A stretch of DNA of 5,201 bases, from positions 1-5,201 of the forward strand of contig DUKC01000193.1 in assembly GCA_013329495.1 (NCBI GenBank), written 5' to 3'. The position numbers were made by a program, and so were the translations under genes. The stretch is from Thermoplasmata archaeon (GTDB lineage Archaea; Thermoplasmatota; E2; UBA9212). This document shows positions 1 through 5,201 of this stretch, piece after piece (the first letter of the stretch is position 1; every line of letters begins with the position of its first letter). The notes below the pieces were generated by a model. The model was not told where the DNA came from. It ran no database searches and worked only from the letters and a program-made list of their open reading frames with translations.

Positions 1-70
1 CTCCGGTGGCTTTTTCTATGATAGTTTCGTGCTTTTCACGAACTTCTCTTCTATAGCATGGTCCTTTCAA
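1..70 (-). CDS. Possible start of an unrecognised gene, cut by the window edge
   Basis: An open frame runs from a TTG at 70-68 to the left edge of the window, giving 23 residues (MKGPCYRREVREKHETIIEK and on) with no stop. The candidate start lies three bases after the TAG stop of the glycosidase gene. A GGAG motif at 80-77, overlapping the end of that gene, sits six bases before the TTG, so translational coupling would be plausible. The peptide is rich in charged, helix-favouring residues, as real proteins often are, but it is too short to assign to a family. The frame is the same as that of the upstream gene, so it could equally be a readthrough tail or meaningless 3' sequence. A 6-bp hairpin lies inside it. 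Whether this is a gene depends on sequence beyond the window. Confidence 0.4.
   Translation of the reverse strand, partial: MKGPCYRREVREKHETIIEKATG
26..42. repeat. Perfect short inverted repeat (6-bp stem, 5-base loop)
   Basis: TTCGTG at 26-31 and CACGAA at 37-42 are exact reverse complements separated by CTTTT. In the minus-strand transcript this would form a small hairpin about 32 bases after the glycosidase stop. No uridine run follows it, so it is not a typical terminator, and it may be chance within coding sequence. It could instead be a 3'-end stability element. Confidence 0.4.
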
Positions 71-73
71 ACC

Positions 74-2095
74 CTACTCCATTTGCTCGACGTTTAATAT
101 TAGAGTATAATCTTCCACATCTCCCTCAATTTCTATGCTCATCGTTTCATTTCTTAGGATAGTCAGGTTAAAAAAAGAATTTCCACTCCTTATATTTTTA
201 ATCTTTAAAAATTCCCATGAGGGTAATAAACAAGGAGAGATAACGATGGTCTTATCTCTTTCATTTACTTCAATTCCCGCAATACCTTTGAGAACTGGTA
301 ATATGGCCATGGCTGAGCTCCAGCCCTGATGGGCATAGCCAATTGGCTCATACCTATCGCCATTTATCACTTCTTGAGCATAGCCTAGTCCCCAATCCTC
401 AACCAAACGTAAATTCTTTAGAGTCAAAGAGTGTCCATTTTGGTACTCACCATATCTGTAATTGGCTAAAGCACTCCATCCAGTAAACAAAGGCCATACT
501 GTTCCTTCGTGGTATCCCGACTCGTTATAACCTTTATCTGAATTTGATACTATCCTGCAGCCCCAAGGAGTTGTTATTTGCTTTGAATTTAAAAGCTTTA
601 ACTCCTCTAAGGCTGTGTTATCATTGACTTGGCCAAAGAGTAAAGGTATGGCCCCCATTACTGTCCTTTCTCCCCCAAAACTTCCATCTGGAAGCTTCCT
701 GTGATAGAAGTATCCTTTGTTTGACCAAAATTGCTCCAAACTTATTTTGCTACTTAACTCTTCGCATCTTTTGCTCAGCTCTGATTCGCCTAAGAATTCA
801 AAGAGGCTTTTGGCGCTTTCGAGAGATTCGATCCATAAGGATGCTAGATAGAGAGTGGTGTGTCCTTCTCTAATTTGCCCTTCAGCAAGAAAACCTCCCT
901 CGACCCATCCATGCCCTTCCTTGTTATCTATCAAGCCATCGCCATCACGATCAGTTTTGAGCAGATAACAAAAGGCTTTAACGACCGACTCTTTGCTTTG
1001 TTTGATAAACTCTGTGTCATTACTACACTTTAAATAATAGTCTAAAGCAATCAAATAGAGAGGGGTTGAATCGGCCGCCGCAAAATAATAGGGATACTCT
1101 TTCTCCCAATTTTCTACTCCAATCACATGGATCGAGGTTGGAAGCTCATGCATTATCTTCCCATCCTCTCTCTGAAATTTTTGAAGCAATTTAAAACCCT
1201 CTTTGGCCTTTTCAAAATCTCCGTAACTTACCATCGCAAAACTCGACCAGAGGAAATCTCTACCGAAATACCAAGCAAAACCGGGCCTTCCTCCACCTTC
1301 GGTGATATCCTGAGATCTGTCAAAGCCTGCTACCCATCCCTTCTCAGGTTTCTCAATGTAACAACTATCAAGAGCGAGCAGGTTCCAAACATAATCTCGG
1401 TTTAATCTTCTATCTGGGGTCTCTATAAGAGTTATGCGACCGAGAAAATTCTGGTAATGCTCAACTGTTTCTTGATAAAGTGGCTTCCAATTCGACAGCC
1501 GCTTGTAGGTCTCCTCGTTCGTAGCTATTCTAACTATTTTGGGGGTTGAACCCAGGTCCAAGCAAAAACTGGCAGGTCCAACCCTCTTTATATCCTTTCC
1601 CCCTATGAATACCACATCTTTTCCATTCTCTATGACGAATCTGTCCTCTTCAAACCTTATCCTCATTTTGCAAGCGTCTAAAGGGAGGAAGGAAGGCCAG
1701 GAATGCTTCAATGCCGGTGTAAAGCTTACATAGACTCTTCTGGGAAATTCCGAGGAATAAATTATGACCGCTCCTTCTTCATGCAAGGGAACAAATATCT
1801 CTTCTTTAATTCCTTCACCAGTTCTTATTACGCTCCACTGCCTCTTCGCGAGCTCAGTGAGATTGAGAGTTGTGGTGTAATCTCGCAAAAGATTTAAAGG
1901 GAAACTCCAAAATTCTATGCTTCTTTCATCACCTATGACTTGCGCTCTCCTTCCAATCACATCAAAATATCCATTGACCCCGTGAAGTTCTAGGACTTCT
2001 ATATCTCTTGCTTCTGTCTCATTTTTGGCAGGAATTCTCGAGAGAAAAAGCAGAAGCAAAAACAAGAGCATTAGGGACAACAATCGTTTTCTCAT
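74..2095 (-). CDS. Exported glycoside hydrolase, glycogen-debranching / GH15-like (alpha/alpha)6-barrel
   Basis: Predicted 673-residue extracellular or membrane-anchored carbohydrate-active enzyme that probably hydrolyses alpha-linked oligo- or polysaccharides; the exact substrate is not readable. Residues 1-4 (MRKR) and a leucine-rich stretch at about 5-19 form a signal peptide or anchor without a lipobox Cys. About 30-215 looks like an N-terminal beta domain. The helical barrel, about 230-605, shows EGGGRPGFAWYFGRDFLW at 266-283, ADSTPLY near 341, a D-R-D-G-D-G segment at 382-387 that may bind calcium, HGWVEGG with candidate general acid Glu399, YHEGTVWP at 528-535, QEVING with Glu575, and GYAHQGWSSA at 586-595. 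These resemble the blocks of debranching-enzyme C-terminal domains. A short beta domain ends the protein. Six N-X-S/T sequons (N25, N78, N359, N524, N643, N649) agree with export. I chose the ATG at 2095 because it makes the signal peptide begin with MRKR and lies 27 bases from a TATA box. Longer starts exist at 2113 (ATG) and 2170 (TTG). The stop is TAG. Confidence 0.85.
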   Translation of the reverse strand: MRKRLLSLMLLFLLLLFLSRIPAKNETEARDIEVLELHGVNGYFDVIGRRAQVIGDERSIEFWSFPLNLLRDYTTTLNLTELAKRQWSVIRTGEGIKEEIFVPLHEEGAVIIYSSEFPRRVYVSFTPALKHSWPSFLPLDACKMRIRFEEDRFVIENGKDVVFIGGKDIKRVGPASFCLDLGSTPKIVRIATNEETYKRLSNWKPLYQETVEHYQNFLGRITLIETPDRRLNRDYVWNLLALDSCYIEKPEKGWVAGFDRSQDITEGGGRPGFAWYFGRDFLWSSFAMVSYGDFEKAKEGFKLLQKFQREDGKIMHELPTSIHVIGVENWEKEYPYYFAAADSTPLYLIALDYYLKCSNDTEFIKQSKESVVKAFCYLLKTDRDGDGLIDNKEGHGWVEGGFLAEGQIREGHTTLYLASLWIESLESAKSLFEFLGESELSKRCEELSSKISLEQFWSNKGYFYHRKLPDGSFGGERTVMGAIPLLFGQVNDNTALEELKLLNSKQITTPWGCRIVSNSDKGYNESGYHEGTVWPLFTGWSALANYRYGEYQNGHSLTLKNLRLVEDWGLGYAQEVINGDRYEPIGYAHQGWSSAMAILPVLKGIAGIEVNERDKTIVISPCLLPSWEFLKIKNIRSGNSFFNLTILRNETMSIEIEGDVEDYTLILNVEQME

Positions 2096-2118
2096 CTCTT
2101 TAAAGGAGGGCATCCAAA

Positions 2119-2126
2119 TATTTAAA
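2119..2126 (-). promoter_or_regulatory. Archaeal TATA box for the glycosidase gene
   Basis: The minus strand reads TTTAAATA, a close match to the archaeal TATA consensus, within a longer A/T stretch at 2116-2130. Its centre is about 27 bases from the A of the ATG at 2095, so transcription should start at or within a few bases of that codon and give a leaderless or nearly leaderless mRNA. There is no SD motif before the ATG; the AAAGGAGGG here is on the other strand. This placement argues against the longer starts at 2113 and 2170, which would lie at or upstream of the transcript start. Inferred from spacing alone. Confidence 0.6.
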
Positions 2127-2204
2127 AATAGCGACCTCACCTTGCTAGTGGCCTGCTTCCGTGCAAGCAATGAGTTTCTGCCCTGTTAGGCTTTTTGTTT
2201 TCAT

Positions 2205-2244
2205 GTCGCAAAGATTCTTTTTTGTCACAAAGGATTGTTTTTTT
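2205..2244. repeat. Two imperfect tandem copies of a 20-base T-rich unit
   Basis: Copy one at 2205-2223 is GTCGCAAAGATTCTTTTTT and copy two at 2224-2244 is GTCACAAAGGATTG followed by seven T. They differ by two substitutions, one inserted G and the length of the T run. A much weaker echo (TCGCTAAAGTC) follows from 2244. The repeat lies in the gap between the two secreted-protein genes, about 80 bases upstream of the glycosidase TATA box. It could be a tandem operator for a regulator or simply slippage in low-complexity sequence; nothing here decides. Confidence 0.5.
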
Positions 2245-2254
2245 CGCTAAAGTC

Positions 2255-2279
2255 TAAAAATTCTAAGCCTCCATGGCTA
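2255..2279 (-). terminator. Weak candidate terminator after the C45-type gene
   Basis: On the minus strand, about 50 bases after the TAA of the Ntn-hydrolase gene, a short AGCC-ATGGA-GGCT hairpin is followed by TAGAA and a run of five T. Archaeal RNA polymerase can terminate at T runs, and this run lies in the gap before the next promoter. The stem is only four base pairs and the T run is short, so this is tentative. Confidence 0.25.
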
Positions 2280-2324
2280 CCCAGAGCAGCACACAGGCAT
2301 CCTAATCGTTTTGAGAGTTTTCTT

Positions 2325-3662
2325 TTAGATCAGATTGAGGTTCGCGTGCTGCCATTTGTCAATTCCTTCATGTTCAGATGGAAGCCCTTGAACAAAATAT
2401 ATGTCTAGAGTGCTCAGGTCTGCGCAGTGGGAAGCGACCGTGGCCGCCACGAGTTCATCTCCATTCCAACCTTGATATTCTATCGTAATTCCTGCCTCAA
2501 GCGGAGTTTTGCCATTGTACTCGTGTATTAGACTCCCTTCTTTGTCATAGCAGTAATGCATGTTTGATATCTCGTTTATCCAAGTAGCGGGAGTTATGTT
2601 TCCGTAATTCTCCATCAGTTTGTAAGCAGCTGAGTAGTAGCTAAACTCACTTGCCTTCTTTATCATAGGGTCCTCATTATAAATGTAACTCGACATCGAC
2701 ACATCTGTTCTGAGGTGGTTTTCGTAGCTGTAATTTGCTTGCATGTAATTTGTCAGAACTAGCACGTTCGAACCTGCCCTACATGCGTAGTGATTTGCGG
2801 TTCTCTCAACCACAACCGCATCGCTCTCATCCGCAAATATGTAATTCATTCCCTGCGTGACTTTTGTGGCGCACAAGGTATCGACAGCCTCTTGGGCACT
2901 CGAACAAAATGCCGAAAGGTACAGCATGACTATCACGGAGGGGACGCCATAATCACATTCCTCTATTCCACGCTCTTCATTCCAGTCACCCAAGACTTTT
3001 GTGGCGCCGACGAACAGCGGCTTGTCGCTAACCTGAAAGTTGCTGGCAACCTGTCCCTCGGTAACTGTTCCGAATATCTTCCCTCCCTTCTCCGGCTTTA
3101 AGACATATGCAACCTGATACTCAAAGGGATGGGTCGGCAAATCCCTGTTCAACCCTACCACCGTTCCCTCTCTTGTGGCACCCTTCGTGCAGGCCATTCC
3201 AGTGCACGCACCTCTGTGACTCTCATGCCATTCTGGAAGCCATATGGTTTCAAAGCCAGCATTTACCAACATTATCTTTTCGTAGGGGGTAAAATATTCA
3301 GCATAAGGAACATTTTCCAAATATTTCTTGCTTCCTTCTCCAATGCCTTTCATGAATTCAATGAGCTTTGGTTCTAGCCTGCTGGTCCACTTCGTGTATT
3401 CAACCAAATCGTTCTTGAGCCGAGCCAAAGAGAAATTTTGATTCAACCAGTTCTCCAAGTAAAACATGTAAACCTCATCTATGTGGGTGCAATTTTCTCC
3501 ATATTGTTTTCCCATCTCCCACCAAGACCCTTCAAACACATGTAGAGGCATTTGGGGGTAGGAAGGCGCACTCTCTTCATGCTCTACAAAGGCAAACAGC
3601 AAAAAAATGATTAGCGCAGTGGCTAACACCAGTGATAATATCTTTTTCGAGCTCGATTTCAT
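2325..3662 (-). CDS. Exported Ntn hydrolase, peptidase family C45 / acyl-CoA:6-APA acyltransferase-like
   Basis: Predicted 445-residue amide hydrolase or acyltransferase of the N-terminal-nucleophile fold, the group of fungal isopenicillin N acyltransferase; the true substrate is unknown. Residues 1-7 are Lys-rich and about 8-25 are hydrophobic, a signal peptide or single membrane anchor. EGSWWEMGKQYGE at 44-56 matches the usual start of the family's prodomain. The key block is GACTGMACTKGATREGTVVG at 151-170 followed by LNRD: Cys153 is the likely nucleophile, exposed by self-cleavage after Ala152, and Asn172/Asp174 match the family's conserved N-x-D. Further family-like segments are GMNYIFADESDAVVVERTAN at 271-290, VLTNYMQ at 302-308, and ATVASHCADLSTLDIYFVQG near the C-terminus. 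Cleavage would leave a 293-residue beta chain. Nine cysteines and four sequons (N57, N76, N310, N355) agree with export. The ATG lies 27 bases from a TATA box. It could be a plain amidase acting on N-acyl compounds rather than a transferase. Confidence 0.85.
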   Translation of the reverse strand: MKSSSKKILSLVLATALIIFLLFAFVEHEESAPSYPQMPLHVFEGSWWEMGKQYGENCTHIDEVYMFYLENWLNQNFSLARLKNDLVEYTKWTSRLEPKLIEFMKGIGEGSKKYLENVPYAEYFTPYEKIMLVNAGFETIWLPEWHESHRGACTGMACTKGATREGTVVGLNRDLPTHPFEYQVAYVLKPEKGGKIFGTVTEGQVASNFQVSDKPLFVGATKVLGDWNEERGIEECDYGVPSVIVMLYLSAFCSSAQEAVDTLCATKVTQGMNYIFADESDAVVVERTANHYACRAGSNVLVLTNYMQANYSYENHLRTDVSMSSYIYNEDPMIKKASEFSYYSAAYKLMENYGNITPATWINEISNMHYCYDKEGSLIHEYNGKTPLEAGITIEYQGWNGDELVAATVASHCADLSTLDIYFVQGLPSEHEGIDKWQHANLNLI

Positions 3663-3684
3663 TTTATTGATAAATTTTTTAGGG

Positions 3685-3698
3685 TTTTAAATTTTTGC
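3685..3698 (-). promoter_or_regulatory. Archaeal BRE/TATA-like promoter for the C45-type gene
   Basis: The minus strand reads GCAAAAATTTAAAA: an A-rich BRE-like stretch followed by a TTTAAAA box whose centre is about 27 bases from the A of the ATG at 3662. The spacing equals that of the glycosidase promoter and predicts a leaderless transcript; no SD motif precedes the ATG. It lies in the 81-base gap after the ligase gene, so the Ntn hydrolase may be transcribed independently. The box is a less perfect match than TTTAAATA. Confidence 0.5.
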
Positions 3699-3743
3699 CT
3701 ATTCATCTCGAACAATGGGTGCTCCTGCTGTTTAACATGAAAA

Positions 3744-4931
3744 TCAGGCAATTCTTCTTTCGTCAACCAATTTTTTTATTTTTCCGGTTTTTCTGTCTCT
3801 CTTCAACGTTCCTATCGGGACTTGCTTAATCCTCAAACTCAGTATCTTTTTGTCGATCGACGCCTTCATATCCTTAAATTCATCCGTGATCCTTTCTTTT
3901 AATAGCTTCTCATTCACCTCACCTAGTGACTCTATTTGAACCAGAATGCAATCCTTCGAACTGGTCTGAGTTAAGACAGTTTGCATTGCAACTGGTCTGC
4001 AAAAAGAAAAAACAACAGATTCAAGCTCATCAGTGGTGAGGTGGCAGCACCCAATCTGGATGTGCGTGCCGGCCCTTCCGCGCAGCTCAAAACCTCCACA
4101 GCAATCGCTCCATTCTCCAAAGTCTCCAGTATCAAACCGTATTATGGGCATGAGGGTCCGGTCTAGGTTGGTTATGACCACTCTTCCAACTTTTCCTTTT
4201 TCTTCTATGGGCTTAAGATTTTCATCCAGGATTTCCACATAATGATAGTCCTGTGCTATGTGATGAGAGGTGCCCTCGCATTTCTTGCATTGAGAGGCAA
4301 TGGGACCTGATTCTACTATTCCGTACAAAGCAGAATATATCTCCTTAGCACCTGTGACTCTTTTTAGCATCTCTGCGGAGTTTACGGAAAGAAACTCTCC
4401 ACCGTAAAGAATCTTTTTAATCTCGAGTTTTATTTGATTTTGCTCCAAATAGTTTGAAAATGCAACCAAAAAGGATGGCACACCAATCAAGGTATTTCCA
4501 CCAAAGCTTTCGAGGGTGTCGGCGATAGAATCGAATGACACTCCGCCTCCGATCGGCAGGAGTAAACAGTCGAGTCTCTCTAATGCGTTACAAAATGCGT
4601 AGTAAGCAGTCCACAAATTTCCAGGAATGTGCAAGTTTGCTATGACGTCTGAGGAGTCGATAAGCGGTGAGAGCATCTCGGTGAGCACCTCAGTAGATCT
4701 GTCAAATTCTTCGAATGAATATATCGTATAGGCGGGTTTCCTTGTCGTTCCCCCACTAGAGTAGATATAAGCTTTTCTCAACGGCTTAGTGAGCATTGCA
4801 GAGCTTTTTGGGAGGGGGTTTTCGATAATGTCTTCCTTTTTTAACAGGGGGATCTCTTGAAATTTTTTACCGATTCTTTTTGAATAAAATTTGGATTTTT
4901 TTGCAATGTCCAGTATTTCTTCTAACCGCAT
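3744..4931 (-). CDS. PaaK-like carboxylate-CoA ligase / adenylate-forming enzyme (phenylacetate-CoA ligase, F390-synthetase family)
   Basis: Predicted 395-residue cytoplasmic enzyme that activates a carboxylate with ATP to an acyl-adenylate and probably passes it to CoA or another acceptor. The order of motifs is that of the ANL superfamily: the phosphate-binding loop SSGGTTRKP at 58-66, YGIVESGP at 203-210, RFDTGD at 265-270, ELRGRAGTHIQIG at 282-294, and a C-terminal TGKIKK at 382-387 that should carry the catalytic lysine. The arrangement and the roughly 400-residue length fit the PaaK/COG1541 group, including proteins labelled coenzyme F390 synthetase in archaea and EhpF-like enzymes, rather than the longer acyl-CoA synthetases. 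CKKC at 215-218, HH at 223-224 and CC at 277-278 could form a zinc site like those proposed in PaaK relatives. There is no signal peptide and no N-glycosylation sequon. The substrate is not predictable. No in-frame start lies between this ATG and an upstream stop at 4986-4988. The stop is TGA. Confidence 0.85.
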   Translation of the reverse strand: MRLEEILDIAKKSKFYSKRIGKKFQEIPLLKKEDIIENPLPKSSAMLTKPLRKAYIYSSGGTTRKPAYTIYSFEEFDRSTEVLTEMLSPLIDSSDVIANLHIPGNLWTAYYAFCNALERLDCLLLPIGGGVSFDSIADTLESFGGNTLIGVPSFLVAFSNYLEQNQIKLEIKKILYGGEFLSVNSAEMLKRVTGAKEIYSALYGIVESGPIASQCKKCEGTSHHIAQDYHYVEILDENLKPIEEKGKVGRVVITNLDRTLMPIIRFDTGDFGEWSDCCGGFELRGRAGTHIQIGCCHLTTDELESVVFSFCRPVAMQTVLTQTSSKDCILVQIESLGEVNEKLLKERITDEFKDMKASIDKKILSLRIKQVPIGTLKRDRKTGKIKKLVDERRIA

Positions 4932-4985
4932 TTTATCTCTCGCTTCTTGTCGATCTTCTTGGTGGTTATGGAGGCTGGACCGCTG

Positions 4986-4996
4986 TTATTTAATAT
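4986..4996 (-). promoter_or_regulatory. Candidate TATA box for the ligase gene
   Basis: The minus strand reads ATATTAAATAA in the gap between the upstream partial gene and the ligase. A start about 25 bases downstream would leave a leader of roughly 33 bases, unlike the leaderless arrangement of the next two genes. A weak purine stretch GAGAGAT at 4941-4935, three bases before the ATG, could serve as an SD-like site. The box is preceded by G residues rather than the A-rich BRE usually seen, so the call is tentative; cotranscription with the upstream gene remains possible. Confidence 0.4.
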
Positions 4997-5033
4997 CCCC
5001 CCAATTGATTTTTAGAGTATTTACAACCCGCCT

Positions 5034-5201
5034 CTACTGCCAGGCACAGATCTCTCTCCGTATCCTTTCGGTGTAAATATCGCAGTAGGTATTAATGAAA
5101 TCACCATAGATATCTCCCTTGTTTATCGATTTGAAGGACGGAGGGACCAGCAGTCTCGCAGTTATTAAACAATCGGTTCTTAGTTTTCCGTCCTTTTTAA
5201 A
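5034..5201 (-). CDS. C-terminal end of an unrecognised protein, cut by the window edge
   Basis: A frame open at the right edge runs 55 codons to a TAG at 5036-5034. The peptide begins FKKDGKLRTDCLITARLLVP and ends in DIYTERIRREICAWQ. It has a balanced, protein-like mixture of residues, a probable amphipathic C-terminal helix and three cysteines, and it lies on the same strand as the genes that follow. I do not recognise the family. It is probably a real gene because the frame is open to the edge and its stop is followed by a 102-base gap with a promoter-like box before the ligase, but 55 residues are weak evidence. It may or may not belong to one operon with the ligase. Confidence 0.6.
   Translation of the reverse strand, partial: FKKDGKLRTDCLITARLLVPPSFKSINKGDIYGDFINTYCDIYTERIRREICAWQ

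Noticed and set aside
2..97. Plus-strand frame open from the left edge to a TAA at 95-97
   Set aside because: It would overlap the glycosidase C-terminus, and it reads as a Phe/Ser/Leu-rich complement of the more protein-like minus frame. A converging gene end cannot be fully excluded.
2026..2095. Lipoprotein-type signal in the glycosidase
   Set aside because: No cysteine follows the hydrophobic stretch, so there is no lipobox; an ordinary signal peptide or uncleaved anchor is more likely.
2102..2110. AAAGGAGGG, a strong Shine-Dalgarno-like motif on the plus strand
   Set aside because: No plus-strand start codon with a meaningful frame follows it; on the minus strand, where the gene lies, it reads CCCTCCTTT and is no ribosome binding site.
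2790..3101. Open frame of 103 codons on the plus strand inside the C45-type gene
   Set aside because: It lies wholly antisense to a well-supported gene, its product has no recognisable domain, and the composition is that of a shadow frame. The other plus-strand open frames of 61-92 codons were dropped for the same reason.
3663..3743. Terminator after the ligase gene
   Set aside because: Only four T follow the stop and no stable hairpin precedes a T run. The gap is better explained by the promoter of the next gene.
1..5201. CRISPR arrays, tRNA or rRNA genes, insertion sequences, defence-system genes
   Set aside because: No regularly spaced direct repeats, no cloverleaf or rRNA-like stretch, no transposase motif and no nuclease, helicase or toxin domain was seen on either strand.

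Overview
The window looks archaeal. All convincing genes lie on the minus strand. Two of them have A/T-rich TATA-like boxes (TTTAAATA type) centred about 27 bases upstream of their ATG with no Shine-Dalgarno motif, the spacing expected for leaderless archaeal mRNAs. Base composition is moderate, by eye a little over 40% GC. The protein types (a PaaK/F390-synthetase-like adenylating enzyme, an exported debranching-type glycosidase, an exported C45-type Ntn hydrolase) would fit a euryarchaeon such as a methanogen or an ANME-like lineage. The lineage is an inference; no marker gene is present.

Layout in order of transcription, from the right edge leftwards. (1) 5201-5034: C-terminal 55 residues of an unrecognised protein, cut by the window edge. 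(2) 4931-3744: a 395-residue PaaK-like carboxylate-CoA ligase/adenylating enzyme, probably cytoplasmic. (3) 3662-2325: a 445-residue Ntn-hydrolase-fold protein resembling peptidase family C45 / acyl-CoA:6-APA acyltransferase, with an N-terminal signal or anchor segment and a candidate autocatalytic Cys153. (4) 2324-2096: a 229-base non-coding gap holding a weak terminator candidate for gene 3, two imperfect tandem copies of a 20-base T-rich unit and the TATA box of gene 4. (5) 2095-74: a 673-residue exported glycoside hydrolase of the glycogen-debranching/GH15-like (alpha/alpha)6-barrel type. I chose this ATG over a TTG that would add 25 residues. (6) 70-1: the possible start of a further gene, beginning just after the glycosidase stop and with an SD motif overlapping the end of that gene.

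Genes 3 and 4 appear to have their own promoters, so the cluster need not be a single operon. Both secreted proteins carry several N-X-S/T sequons (4 and 6), while the ligase has none, which agrees with an outside versus inside placement. A ligase of the phenylacetate-CoA type beside a penicillin-acyltransferase-like enzyme recalls the fungal phenylacetyl-CoA ligase and isopenicillin N acyltransferase pair. The predicted export of the Ntn enzyme argues against direct CoA-dependent coupling, so this is a hypothesis only. No CRISPR array, tRNA, rRNA, insertion sequence or other mobile element was seen.
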